Below are positions 16,955 to 25,565 of a stretch of 42,898 bases of DNA, in pieces. The notes beneath the pieces were generated by a model. It ran no database searches. It saw nothing but the letters and a program-made list of their open reading frames with translations, and was not told the DNA's origin. The DNA comes from Pseudomonadota bacterium (lineage in GTDB: Bacteria; Pseudomonadota; Gammaproteobacteria; Burkholderiales; Burkholderiaceae_C): positions 1 to 42,898 of the forward strand of contig JAFEER010000289.1 in NCBI GenBank assembly GCA_018240985.1. Direction: 5' to 3'. The stretch's first letter is position 1, and each line of letters begins with the position of its first letter. Made by a program: the position numbers and the translations under genes.

Positions 16955-17611
16955 CTAGGACTGCTGCTGCGGCCCAGGCCCCGGGCGGGCACAGGGTGCG
17001 GCGCGTGAACGCTCCCACTGCCTGGCCGTATCCGCCATCTGCGCGGCCAGGTCGGCCAGCGCGCGCTGCTGCGCCTGCACCACCTGGGGGTAGTCGGGGC
17101 CGGCGGGCACCGCGTGGCGCGTGCTGCACACCAGGCGCGCGCCATTGGGCTCGTGCGCGAAGCCCAGGCTCCAGTCCGCATCCAGCCGCACCTGTTGGCC
17201 GGGCCAGGCGTCCAGGCGGCGGATCTGCACCTTGATGCGCAGGACGGGCTGGCCCTTGGGCGGCGCCAGCCCCGCAACATCCGTGGTGGCAAGGCGTTGC
17301 GTCAACTGCGCCGACAGGGCGCCGCGCGCCTCGTCGGCGAACGGGCCGATCCAGCGCTCGCCATCCAGGGCGACGACGCCGCTGTCGCCCTGGCGCACCA
17401 GCAGTTGGGCGGCATCCAGCTGCGCCGGTATGCCCACGGGCAGTACATCGATGAGGAAGGCCGCCGATGGGGTGGGGCTGGCGGGAGCGGCTGCAGCGGC
17501 TGGAGCAGCCATGGGCGACGCCAGCGTGTGAAAGCGCACGGGAGTCGGTGCCTGGCAGCCCAGCAGGCCGCCGGCGAGAGCGAGCATGCCCATACCGAAG
17601 AAGAGTCTCAT
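16955..17611 (-). CDS. pqiC: PqiC, outer-membrane lipoprotein of the Pqi transport system
   Basis: 218-residue lipoprotein with the ABC-type auxiliary (PqiC/YmbA) fold. The signal peptide ends in the lipobox GLLGC (C19). After a proline/alanine-rich linker (about 33-50) the domain includes RWIGPFADEARGALSAQLTQRL, typical of the family. PqiC works at the outer-membrane end of the PqiB MCE tunnel in phospholipid trafficking between membranes. It lies five bases downstream of pqiB and is the last gene of the pqi operon. Confidence 0.88.
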   Translation of the reverse strand: MRLFFGMGMLALAGGLLGCQAPTPVRFHTLASPMAAPAAAAAPASPTPSAAFLIDVLPVGIPAQLDAAQLLVRQGDSGVVALDGERWIGPFADEARGALSAQLTQRLATTDVAGLAPPKGQPVLRIKVQIRRLDAWPGQQVRLDADWSLGFAHEPNGARLVCSTRHAVPAGPDYPQVVQAQQRALADLAAQMADTARQWERSRAAPCARPGPGPQQQS

Positions 17612-17616
17612 GGCGC

Positions 17617-19290
17617 TTAGTCCCGGGGATTGGAGGGTGGTGAATTGTCCAGTGCCGGCCTCGGGTCGCTGGGTCGGCCACGCAGCAGCGACTCGGGGTT
17701 GCGCCCCAGCAGATCGGTCAGGGTGCGCAGCGACCGGGCCGCGCGCTGGGTTTCCTGCAGCGTTTGTTCCAGGTTCTGCTGCAGCGGGCCGTCCGGGGCG
17801 GTCAGGCCTTGGGCGGATTGCGCGGTCTGCCCGAACGCTTGGGCGGTCTGCTGCAGTTGCTGCAGCGTGCGCGTGGTCTCGGGCAGCACCTGGGTGTTGA
17901 CCCGCGCCAGTGTCTGGTTGAGCTGCGACAGCGATGTGTCGAGGTTGCGGCCGATGGAGTCGAGCGGCATTTTCTCGATCTTGGTGACGATGCTCGCCAA
18001 TTGCTCCTGCATCAAGTCGAAGCTGCCGTCGATGGTGGGCACGGAGATGGGCCGTGCGGCGGCGTCAAAGGCTGCCTTGGGCGCGTTGGGGATGAAATCC
18101 AGCGCGATATAGAGCTGGCCCGTGAGCAGATTGGCCGAGCGCGCCTGGGCGCGCAGGCCGTGCTCCACCATCTCCTGCAGGAGCCGCGCCGTTACCTCGT
18201 CGGGGGAATCGGACGCACGTCGCGGGAGCTTGGCCAACGCCCGTCCCAGCCGCTGGGGATAGACGAGCACACCGACGACGGTGGGAAAGCGGCGCGTCGC
18301 GCTGTCGTAGTCCACGCTCATGGCCACCACCCGGCCCAGATCCACGCCGGCGAATTGCACCGGCGCGCCGGTGGACAGGCCGCGCAAGGGCTGGCGGAAA
18401 CGCAGCTGGAGGAACTGCGCCGGCCCATCCGGGGGCGCCATGGCTTCGGCCTGATCCTTGGAGATGACGAATTCCGTGTTCTCGGCCGCCGCGGGCGCCT
18501 GGCGGTACACGGGCGTGGCAAACGCCAGGCCGCCGGCGACGATGGTGGCCACGGATTGGGTCTTGAGCTTCAGGCCTTCGGCGCCCACCGAGAGATCCAC
18601 GCCGCTGGCGTTCCAGAAGCGCGTGTCGGTGCTGACGAATGCGTCATAAGGCGCATCGACAAACACCTGCAGCCGGACATGCTTGCCCTCCGGGTCCAAC
18701 TGGTACGAAGCGACACGGCCGACCGGAATGCGCCGGTAGTAGATGAGCGAGCCGACATCCAGCGAGCCCAGGTCGTCGGCCAGCAGGGTGAAGGATTTGC
18801 CGGCCGCGCCGCCCACGATGGTGGGTGGCGTCTCCAGGCCGGTAAAGTCCGTGGCGGACTCTTGCTCGCTACCCCTGTCGGCCGAGATGTAGGCGCCGGA
18901 GAACAGCGTGTCTATGCCCGAAATGCCGCCCGTGCCAATGCGTGGCCGCACGACCCAATAGCGCGTGTCCTGGCGCGTCAGGCGCTCGGCGCTCTTGTCC
19001 AGCGCAACCTGCACGACCACATGCGAGGCGTCGTCGCTCAGCCGGATGGCCGTCACCGCGCCCACGGTGACGTCCTTGTACTTCACGGGCGTCTTGCCCG
19101 CCTCCAAGCCCGCGGCAGTCCTGAAGGTGATGGTGATTTCCGGCCCCTTGGACATCCAGGCGTGCACCAGCATCGACACGCCGATCAGGGCCGCAAGCAC
19201 CGGCACCAGCCAGACCAGCGATGGCCGCATGCGGCGCTGTTCAATGGTGGGGGCGGCGGGGGGCGGCGCTGCGCCGTGGGAATCATTCAT
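17617..19290 (-). CDS. pqiB: PqiB, MCE-domain intermembrane transport protein
   Basis: 557-residue MCE protein that spans the periplasm. It has one N-terminal membrane anchor (about 26-45), then three MCE domains (about 50-140, 165-225 and 293-400), recognised by repeats such as FRTAAGLEAGKTPVKYKDVTVGAV and SLIYYRRIPVGRVASY. A long glutamine-rich coiled-coil tail (about 450-540, QLQQTAQAFGQTAQSAQ) should form the needle. PqiB hexamers carry lipids between inner and outer membrane. Its start overlaps the end of the upstream pqiA-type gene by eight bases. Confidence 0.92.
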   Translation of the reverse strand: MNDSHGAAPPPAAPTIEQRRMRPSLVWLVPVLAALIGVSMLVHAWMSKGPEITITFRTAAGLEAGKTPVKYKDVTVGAVTAIRLSDDASHVVVQVALDKSAERLTRQDTRYWVVRPRIGTGGISGIDTLFSGAYISADRGSEQESATDFTGLETPPTIVGGAAGKSFTLLADDLGSLDVGSLIYYRRIPVGRVASYQLDPEGKHVRLQVFVDAPYDAFVSTDTRFWNASGVDLSVGAEGLKLKTQSVATIVAGGLAFATPVYRQAPAAAENTEFVISKDQAEAMAPPDGPAQFLQLRFRQPLRGLSTGAPVQFAGVDLGRVVAMSVDYDSATRRFPTVVGVLVYPQRLGRALAKLPRRASDSPDEVTARLLQEMVEHGLRAQARSANLLTGQLYIALDFIPNAPKAAFDAAARPISVPTIDGSFDLMQEQLASIVTKIEKMPLDSIGRNLDTSLSQLNQTLARVNTQVLPETTRTLQQLQQTAQAFGQTAQSAQGLTAPDGPLQQNLEQTLQETQRAARSLRTLTDLLGRNPESLLRGRPSDPRPALDNSPPSNPRD

Positions 19291-19969
19291 CTTTTGCGTC
19301 CCAAATCAAACGCGGATCAAAACTCATGGCCGAGAGCATGGTGAGAATCACCACCACGCCAAAGTAGAGGATGCCAACGCGCGGCTCTATGTCGGCCAGG
19401 CCCTGGAACCTGACGAGGGCCGCGACCACGGCGACAACGAGCACGTCGAGCATAGACCAGTAGCCGATCAGTTCCACCATGCGGTAGAGCTTGCTGCGCT
19501 CACGCCTGGCCCAGGAACTGCCGCGGCGCGTGCTCGCGAGAAGCAGGCCGAGCGAGAGAAACTTGCCGCAAGGAACCGCCACGCTGGCAATAAAAATCAC
19601 CAGTGCGATGCCATAGGAGCCCGAGCGCCAGAACTCCACGACGCCGTTCAGGATGGTGCTGTCAAGGCCGCTGCCGAGCACGCTGGTGTACATGACGGGC
19701 AGCACGTTCGCGGGGATGTAGAAGATCAGGGCCGCGATCAGCAGCGCCCAGGTGCGCGCCAGGCTGTCGGGCTTGCGCCGGTGCAGCGCCGCGCCGCAGC
19801 GGGGGCAGGGCACATGGTTTTGCGCGTCCAGCACATCCTCGCAGACCAGCCCGCAGGTATGGCAGGACACCAGCCCCAGGTCCAGGGCGCGCGCGGGCTT
19901 GGATGTTGTAGTAGCTTCGTGCTGACGCGCTACGCTGCCATCAGCGTTCGCGGCGGCCGGGCGGCTCAC
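19283..19969 (-). CDS. PqiA-like integral membrane protein (second half)
   Basis: 228-residue PqiA-domain protein, inner-membrane partner of PqiB. A zinc-ribbon (CHTCGLVC ... CPRCG) is followed by four predicted membrane segments, including ALIFYIPANVLPVMYTS and the conserved YWSMLDVLVV segment. E. coli PqiA joins two such halves in one chain; here they are two genes. The N-terminal ~27 residues are low-complexity and lie over DNA that weakly resembles the palindromic repeat. It follows the first pqiA gene by 61 bases. Confidence 0.88.
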   Translation of the reverse strand: MSRPAAANADGSVARQHEATTTSKPARALDLGLVSCHTCGLVCEDVLDAQNHVPCPRCGAALHRRKPDSLARTWALLIAALIFYIPANVLPVMYTSVLGSGLDSTILNGVVEFWRSGSYGIALVIFIASVAVPCGKFLSLGLLLASTRRGSSWARRERSKLYRMVELIGYWSMLDVLVVAVVAALVRFQGLADIEPRVGILYFGVVVILTMLSAMSFDPRLIWDAKDE

Positions 19970-20030
19970 TGGGTAACCTCCGTGCTACGCACTGCGGTGC
20001 GAGCTTGCTTGGGGCGGCCCGGCACGGCGC

Positions 20031-20666
20031 TCATGGCGCCACCTCGCCACGGGGCCTGCCGCTGTCGGTGAAGTCCCAGAGCCAGTGGATGTCGCGGCTG
20101 GCCACGATGGTGATCAGAATCATCAAGGCCGCCGTCGCCCAGATGCCCGCGCCGGGCGCGACCTCCACCATGCTCGACAGCTTGATGACGGAGACCAGAA
20201 TGCCCAGCAGGGCCACTTCCACCATGCTCCAGGGGCGCAGTCCCGCGAGCATGCGCATGGCCAGGCGAAAGCCTGGCGCGCGCCGGCCGCCGCGGCGCGC
20301 ATGGCCCAACACCCACAGCAAGAGGCTGATCTGCATGAATGGCACCACGATGATGGCGAGCGCGGTGGGGACGGCGATCGGGGCCGCCGGGCCGTGCGCG
20401 AGTGCCGCCGCCGACTGCCACAAGGTCGCCTGGCTGTGCAGTCCCTGCAGGCTGATCTTCACCACCGGGCTGACGTTGGCGATCATGAAGGCGACCGCCG
20501 CGGCAACGGTCAGTGCCAGCCAGCGGTCAATGTCGAGCGCACTGGCACGATAAAGCACCGCATCGCATTGCCCGCAACGCGCCACTTCCCCGGGCGCCAG
20601 GGCGGCGCGTGTGTAGGTGGTGTCGCAATGCTCGCAGACAACCAGGTTCGTGAATGATTTCAACAT
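20031..20666 (-). CDS. pqiA: PqiA-like integral membrane protein (first half)
   Basis: 211-residue PqiA-domain protein and first gene of the pqi operon. It starts with a zinc-ribbon (CEHC ... CGQC), then has four predicted membrane segments with the family signatures ANVSPVVKISLQG and RPWSMVEVALLGILVS. It would pair with the next gene to make the equivalent of one two-domain PqiA. It is divergent from the large fusion gene, with 189 bases between the two starts. Confidence 0.88.
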   Translation of the reverse strand: MLKSFTNLVVCEHCDTTYTRAALAPGEVARCGQCDAVLYRASALDIDRWLALTVAAAVAFMIANVSPVVKISLQGLHSQATLWQSAAALAHGPAAPIAVPTALAIIVVPFMQISLLLWVLGHARRGGRRAPGFRLAMRMLAGLRPWSMVEVALLGILVSVIKLSSMVEVAPGAGIWATAALMILITIVASRDIHWLWDFTDSGRPRGEVAP

Positions 20667-20855
20667 GACGCTGTGGTTGGGGCCTTGGCCAAATAGTGTT
20701 TCCTGTCAGGGTGATTCGTAGCATGGCCCAGGCGTTCGAGGATACGCCAAGGGCGACGTGGGCCGCGATGAAGGCCGTCTTGTGTTTCGATATTTCCGGG
20801 TTGATGTACTAACATCGCCGGTGGCGAATCCCTAACCAGCTTCGAGGAGACCCTC

Positions 20856-23774
20856 ATGCAGCAGCTGATTGTCAAAGGCAATGCCGGTGAATGGGTGGAT
20901 CGTCTGCGCGCGGCGCTGGCGGCTACGCTCGGGGCCGAAGCGGCGGCCACCTTCCACTCGCTGTCGGCCGCGCCGGGCAGCGCCATTGACGAGGACTTCG
21001 ACGCCGCCATACGCCGCTGGCAGTCCGGCGTGGGCATCATCGCCGACGGCATCGTGGGGCCGCGCTGCCAGGTGCTGCTGGGTTTGCGCAAGGCCACGCC
21101 GCTGCAGCTTGATCCGCCGATCGACGTGGGCCTGGTGTGCCGCCTTTTTCCGGCCACCAAGCCGGCCAACATCGCGCGCTATCTGCCCTACATAGAGGCG
21201 GCGCTGGGCGCAGCAGACCTGACCGATCGAGCCATGGTGTTGGGCGCTTTGGGCACCATACGCGCCGAGACCGAGGGCTTCGTGCCGATCGCCGAGCTGC
21301 AGTCCAAGTTCAACACGCCGCCAGGCGGCGCGCCGTTCTCGCTCTATGACCTGCGCAAGGACATAGGCAACGGTGCCCGGGGCGATGGCGAGCGCTATCG
21401 CGGCCGTGGCTTCGTGCAACTGACCGGCAAGGCCAACTACGCCACCTATGGCAAGCGCGTAGACATGGATCTGGTGGCGTTTCCCGATCGCGCCAACGCC
21501 CCCGAGGTGGCGGCAGTGCTGCTGGCGCAGTTTCTGGCCGACAAGGCCGACAAGTTTCGCGCCGCCGTGCTCGCCGGCAACCTGGCGGCGGCGCGCAAGC
21601 TGGTCAATGGCGGCGCGCATGGGCTGGCCAGCTTTTCGGACGTGTTCCAGCGCGCGGATGCGCTTTGGCCCCAGACCGCACCCGTGGCCACCAAGGGGGC
21701 AGCCGGCCGCGCCGGCGCTGGCCGCGCCGCCAGGCGCAAGCCGGTGGCCACCGGCGTGGCGCCGGCACGTGACTTGCTCACGCGCAAGGATCCGGCAGAT
21801 CTGCGCGACCGCCTGTTCCAGCCCGTGGCCATGACCCTGCCCGACGCGGTGCCCACGCCCGACGACGTGCGCCGCTTTCTGCCCGGCTACACCGGCGCCG
21901 GCCTGATTCTCGACCAGGGGCGCGAGGGCGCATGCACCGGCTTCGGCCTGTCGTGCGTCATCAACTACCTGCGCTGGATCAAGGCCGGCAACCCTAAGCG
22001 CATGGAGTCGGTCAGCCCGCGCATGCTCTACACCTTGGCGCGCCAGCACGACGAATACGACGGTGAGAACTACGACGGCTCGTCCTGCCGCGGGGCGCTC
22101 AAGGGCTGGTTCAACAACGGCGTCTGTCTGGAGAGCGACTGGCCCTACGTGCCCGAGGCATCCGACACCCCGCGTTACGGCTTTGCCGACCGCGCGGCGC
22201 AGCACACGGTGGGCGTGTATTACCGCGTGGACATCAAGTCCATCACCGACATGCAGGCGGCCATACACCAGCACCGGGCGGTGTTCGTGTCGGCCTTCAC
22301 GCACCACGGCTGGCAAGCCGTGCCCGAGCGTAAAGCCGCACCCAAGAGCCATGCCGATCTGCCGCGCATCGCCTTCGATGGCCGGCCCTCGCAGACCCAG
22401 GGCCACGCCTTTGCGCTGGTGGGCTACAACGCCGACGGCTTCATCGTGCAGAACTCCTGGGGCGAGGGCTGGGGTGTGGGCGGCTTTGCAGTGCTCAGCT
22501 ATCTGGACTGGCTGGCCAATGGCATGGATGCCTGGGTGGTGGCGCTGGGTGTGCCGGGCGTGATCTCAGGCCGGCTGGCGGTGGCCTATGGCCAGGCGGG
22601 TGCGCTGGCCGGCGCCGACCGCGCCAAGTGGTGGGACAAGGGTCTGGCCTACCAGCACAGCGTGGTGCTGGGCAACGACGGACGCGTGCGCCGCTACCTG
22701 ACGCAGGACGCGCAGCCGCGCAAGCTGCAGCACCAGTGCACCACGCTGCCCGACGAGTGGTTCCGCAACCAGCCGGATGCCAGGAAGCGCCTGGTGCTGT
22801 ACGTGCATGGCGGCCTCAACAGCGAGGATGGCGCCATTGAGCGCGTCAGCGCCATGGGGCGCTTCTTTGTTGGCAACGGTTGCTATCCGCTGTTCATGGT
22901 CTGGAAGACCGGGCTCATCGAATCCATAGGCGACATCCTGAGCGACCGCTTGCGACGCCAGCCGGCCACGGCCGGCGCCGGCGAATGGCTGAGCGAGAAA
23001 ACCGACCAGCTGCTGGAGAAAACCATAGGCCGCCCCTGGGCCAAGCCGATCTGGAGCGAGATGAAGGAGAACGCCGGCCTGGCTTATGAGCCACGGCATG
23101 GCGGAGACCTGCTGCTCGACGCGCTGCAGGGTCTGAGTGCGATCTGGGGCGATGCGCTGGAGCTGCACCTGGTCGGCCATTCGGCCGGCGCCATTGCCCT
23201 TGGCCACCTGTTGGCCGCGCTGGCGCAGCGCAAGGCCGAGGGGCGCGACGGTGGCCTGCACGACCGCCTGGCCTCGGTGCACCTGTACGCCCCCGCCTGC
23301 AGCGTGGCATTTGCCAACCAGCGCTATGCGCGCAACCAGCATGTCATGGAACGGCTGCACCTGGACGTGCTGTCCGATCGCGTCGAGCGCCGCGACACCG
23401 TGGGCAAGATCTATCGCAAGTCGCTGCTGTACTTCGTCTCCAATGCGCTGGAGACTGACCTGCGGCTGCCCATCCTTGGGCTCGACCGCATCCATGACAC
23501 GAGCGACAACGGCTGGGACGGCACATCCGACACCGGCGAGGCCCTGGCCGGCTGGCGCGCCGCAGCGGCGCAGGCCAAGCTGGCGCGGCGCACCAGCGTG
23601 CTGGACGCGGATCGCATCACCACGGCGCTGGACGCCAGCGGCAAACCCCTGGCCACGGCCGATGCCGCCCATGGCAGCTTCGACAACGACGTGGAGGTGG
23701 TCACGCGCACCCTGCTGCGCATCCGCGGTGGCGATTCGCTGCCGATGCCGGTGGATGACTTGCGCGGATACTGA
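20856..23774 (+). CDS. Four-domain fusion: PG-binding, GH19, papain-like protease, alpha/beta hydrolase
   Basis: 972-residue protein read as one uninterrupted frame. Residues 45-78 form a peptidoglycan-binding domain (FDAAIRRWQSGVGIIADGIVG). Residues about 90-272 are a GH19 chitinase/muramidase-like domain with candidate glutamates E138/E140 (IRAETEGF) and the RYRGRGFVQLTGKANY core. An R/A/G-rich linker (281-300) leads to a papain-like C1 protease (about 345-565) with Q354, C360 (QGREGACTGFG), H517 (GHAFALVGYN) and N533 (QNSWG). Residues about 645-955 are an alpha/beta hydrolase with YVHGG and the nucleophile elbow GHSAG (S776); a candidate triad histidine is H939. No signal peptide or membrane segment is seen. 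Start 20856 follows gagga. Both neighbours face other ways, so it is monocistronic. An exported antibacterial effector is one inference; the substrate is unknown. Confidence 0.9.
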   Translation: MQQLIVKGNAGEWVDRLRAALAATLGAEAAATFHSLSAAPGSAIDEDFDAAIRRWQSGVGIIADGIVGPRCQVLLGLRKATPLQLDPPIDVGLVCRLFPATKPANIARYLPYIEAALGAADLTDRAMVLGALGTIRAETEGFVPIAELQSKFNTPPGGAPFSLYDLRKDIGNGARGDGERYRGRGFVQLTGKANYATYGKRVDMDLVAFPDRANAPEVAAVLLAQFLADKADKFRAAVLAGNLAAARKLVNGGAHGLASFSDVFQRADALWPQTAPVATKGAAGRAGAGRAARRKPVATGVAPARDLLTRKDPADLRDRLFQPVAMTLPDAVPTPDDVRRFLPGYTGAGLILDQGREGACTGFGLSCVINYLRWIKAGNPKRMESVSPRMLYTLARQHDEYDGENYDGSSCRGALKGWFNNGVCLESDWPYVPEASDTPRYGFADRAAQHTVGVYYRVDIKSITDMQAAIHQHRAVFVSAFTHHGWQAVPERKAAPKSHADLPRIAFDGRPSQTQGHAFALVGYNADGFIVQNSWGEGWGVGGFAVLSYLDWLANGMDAWVVALGVPGVISGRLAVAYGQAGALAGADRAKWWDKGLAYQHSVVLGNDGRVRRYLTQDAQPRKLQHQCTTLPDEWFRNQPDARKRLVLYVHGGLNSEDGAIERVSAMGRFFVGNGCYPLFMVWKTGLIESIGDILSDRLRRQPATAGAGEWLSEKTDQLLEKTIGRPWAKPIWSEMKENAGLAYEPRHGGDLLLDALQGLSAIWGDALELHLVGHSAGAIALGHLLAALAQRKAEGRDGGLHDRLASVHLYAPACSVAFANQRYARNQHVMERLHLDVLSDRVERRDTVGKIYRKSLLYFVSNALETDLRLPILGLDRIHDTSDNGWDGTSDTGEALAGWRAAAAQAKLARRTSVLDADRITTALDASGKPLATADAAHGSFDNDVEVVTRTLLRIRGGDSLPMPVDDLRGY

Positions 23775-23781
23775 GGCGACA

Positions 23782-24531
23782 TCAGGCCTGCTGCTGGCCC
23801 ATGGCATCAATGCCGCGCACCACGTCGCCGATCACGATCACCGAGGGGCTGGCGAGCCGCTCGCGCGCTATGGTTTGCTGCAGCTGCCCGAGCGTGGTGA
23901 CGGCATGGCGCTGCTGCGGCAGGCTGGCATGCTGGATCACGGCAGCGGGCGTGTGCGCGGGCAGGGCGGTGAGCAGCTCTTGCTGGATGCGCGCGCAGCT
24001 GGCGACGCCCATGTAGATCACGAGCGTCAGGTGGGCGTCGCGCGCCGTCGCCGCCAGCTGGCGCCAGTCGCCGCCCTTGCCCCCGGGTTGGCTGTGGCCG
24101 GTGATGAAGACCACGCCCTGGGCATGGCGGCGGTGCGTGAGCGGTGCCCCCAGCAGCGTCATGCCGGCCAGGCCCGCCGTGATGCCGTTGACCACCTGCA
24201 CGGGGATGCCGGCCGCGCGCAGGTGCTCCACCTCCTCGCCGCCGCGGCCAAAGATGAAGGGGTCGCCGCCCTTGAGGCGCACCACGGTCTCGCCCGCGCG
24301 CACGGCCGCCAGCATGCGCGCCTCGATGTCGGCCTGGGGCGTGCTCTTGCAGCCGCCGCGCTTGCCCACATGCTCGACGCGCGCGCCGGCCGGGGCCAGG
24401 GCGACGATGGCCTCGCTCACCAGGTCGTCCACCAGCAGCAGCGTGGCCGCCTGGATCGCCTTCAGCGCCTTCAGCGTCAGCAGCTCCGGGTCGCCCGGGC
24501 CGGCGCCGACCAGGGTGCAGCTGCCGGTCAT
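23782..24531 (-). CDS. cobA: Uroporphyrinogen-III C-methyltransferase
   Basis: 249-residue SAM-dependent methyltransferase that converts uroporphyrinogen III to precorrin-2, the first step towards siroheme. It has the SUMT motifs VGAGPGDPELLTLKAL (about 8-23), RLKGGDPFIFGRGGEE (about 88-103) and THR at the middle loop. The length fits the stand-alone SUMT rather than the CysG fusion, so the dehydrogenase/chelatase must come from elsewhere. It is the last gene of the nitrate operon and overlaps ybiB by four bases; siroheme is needed by NirB upstream. Confidence 0.93.
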   Translation of the reverse strand: MTGSCTLVGAGPGDPELLTLKALKAIQAATLLLVDDLVSEAIVALAPAGARVEHVGKRGGCKSTPQADIEARMLAAVRAGETVVRLKGGDPFIFGRGGEEVEHLRAAGIPVQVVNGITAGLAGMTLLGAPLTHRRHAQGVVFITGHSQPGGKGGDWRQLAATARDAHLTLVIYMGVASCARIQQELLTALPAHTPAAVIQHASLPQQRHAVTTLGQLQQTIARERLASPSVIVIGDVVRGIDAMGQQQA

Positions 24532-25457
24532 GGCCGCTCCAGCGCCGTGATCTGGCGCGTGAGCAGCAGGATCTGATCGACCTGCTGCTGCAGCGCCACC
24601 GGCACGGGCGCGTCACCCGCCAGCACGCGGCGCGTGTAGGCGGCGGTGCTGACAACGTCGATCTCGGCCGGCAGGCCCGGCACCTCGGCGGCCGTACCGC
24701 CTTGCTGCTCCTGCAGCAGCTGGTGCCGGCCGGCGATGTAGCCGTCATAGCGCGGCTGGCGCCGTGGGTCTGCCGCCACCTCGCCCTCCAGGCCACGCGA
24801 GAGCAGGGCGTGCATCTTCTTGGCGCCAAAGGTGGCGCCCAGCAGCTCGAAATACTCGGCGTGCGTGTAGCTGGCCACCACCAGCGCCGGGCCGGCGCAG
24901 GGGGCGATCAGCTTGGCCACGCTGTGGCCGGGGGTGCGCAGGCCGATCACCTGGCGCACCGCCAACAGGCGCGCCAGGCCTGGCAGCAGCGCGCCGGTAG
25001 CGATATGCGCCACGCTGCCTGGTGCTATTGCTTCAGGAGCTGTCAGCGCAGGTATGCCAAGCCCTTCAAGCACATCAGATGCCAAAACCCGGCGCGCCTC
25101 GGTGCGCATGCCGTGCAGCAGCACGCTCTGGCCGGCGCGCGCCAGCAGCAGCGCCAGCAGGGGGGTGAGCACGGGCAGCTTGCGCGCGCCGTTGTAGCTG
25201 GGCAGCACGACGAGCGGCCGCCCGTGCGCGCAGGCGGGGAACAGGGCGATGCGCTCTTGTACGGCATCCAGAAAGCCGCACATCTCGTCCACGCTCTCGC
25301 CCTTGATGCGCATGGCCACGCAGAAGGCGCCCAGCTCCAGGTCGCTGACCTGGCCGTCCAGCACCTGGCCGAACAGATCGGCCGCCTGGGTGCGATCCAG
25401 CGCCTTGGCGCCGCGCGCGCCGCGGCCGATTTCCTTGATGTAGTGACTGATGCCCAT
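24528..25457 (-). CDS. ybiB: YbiB-like protein of the anthranilate phosphoribosyltransferase fold
   Basis: 309-residue member of the TrpD-like fold family of the YbiB type. E. coli YbiB was reported to bind nucleic acid rather than act in tryptophan synthesis. The TrpD-like helical start (MGISHYIKEIGRGARGAKALDRTQA) and the GLRTPGHSVAKLIAP segment are present, while the strict TrpD phosphate loop (GTGGD) is absent, replaced by SYNGARKLPVLTPL. A place inside a nitrate assimilation operon suggests a role tied to it, which is inference. Residues about 125-150 lie over a degenerate palindromic repeat. Confidence 0.85.
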   Translation of the reverse strand: MGISHYIKEIGRGARGAKALDRTQAADLFGQVLDGQVSDLELGAFCVAMRIKGESVDEMCGFLDAVQERIALFPACAHGRPLVVLPSYNGARKLPVLTPLLALLLARAGQSVLLHGMRTEARRVLASDVLEGLGIPALTAPEAIAPGSVAHIATGALLPGLARLLAVRQVIGLRTPGHSVAKLIAPCAGPALVVASYTHAEYFELLGATFGAKKMHALLSRGLEGEVAADPRRQPRYDGYIAGRHQLLQEQQGGTAAEVPGLPAEIDVVSTAAYTRRVLAGDAPVPVALQQQVDQILLLTRQITALERP

Positions 25458-25565
25458 GGTGTAGTCCGTGATGCAGTGGCCGGCCGATTGTCGGGCAGGA
25501 TCGCTATCGGCTGGCGCATTTATGCCAGCTGGGGCGCGAAGCTACTCCCAGCGGCAGTCAGCACT

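Noticed and set aside
19895-19945. Another palindromic repeat copy in the N-terminus of the second pqiA gene
   Set aside because: Only fragments resemble the family (tagctt, gcgcta) and the arms do not pair well.
20667-20855. Promoter for the fusion gene (TTGTGT near 20780, TACTAA near 20807)
   Set aside because: The spacing of 21 bases is too long and the hexamers are weak. The short inverted repeat gatgt-acta-acatc (about 20803-20816) is too small to call an operator.
23775-23781. Immunity or partner gene directly downstream of the fusion gene
   Set aside because: Only seven bases separate it from the convergent cobA, and the antisense frames there are shadows of cobA.
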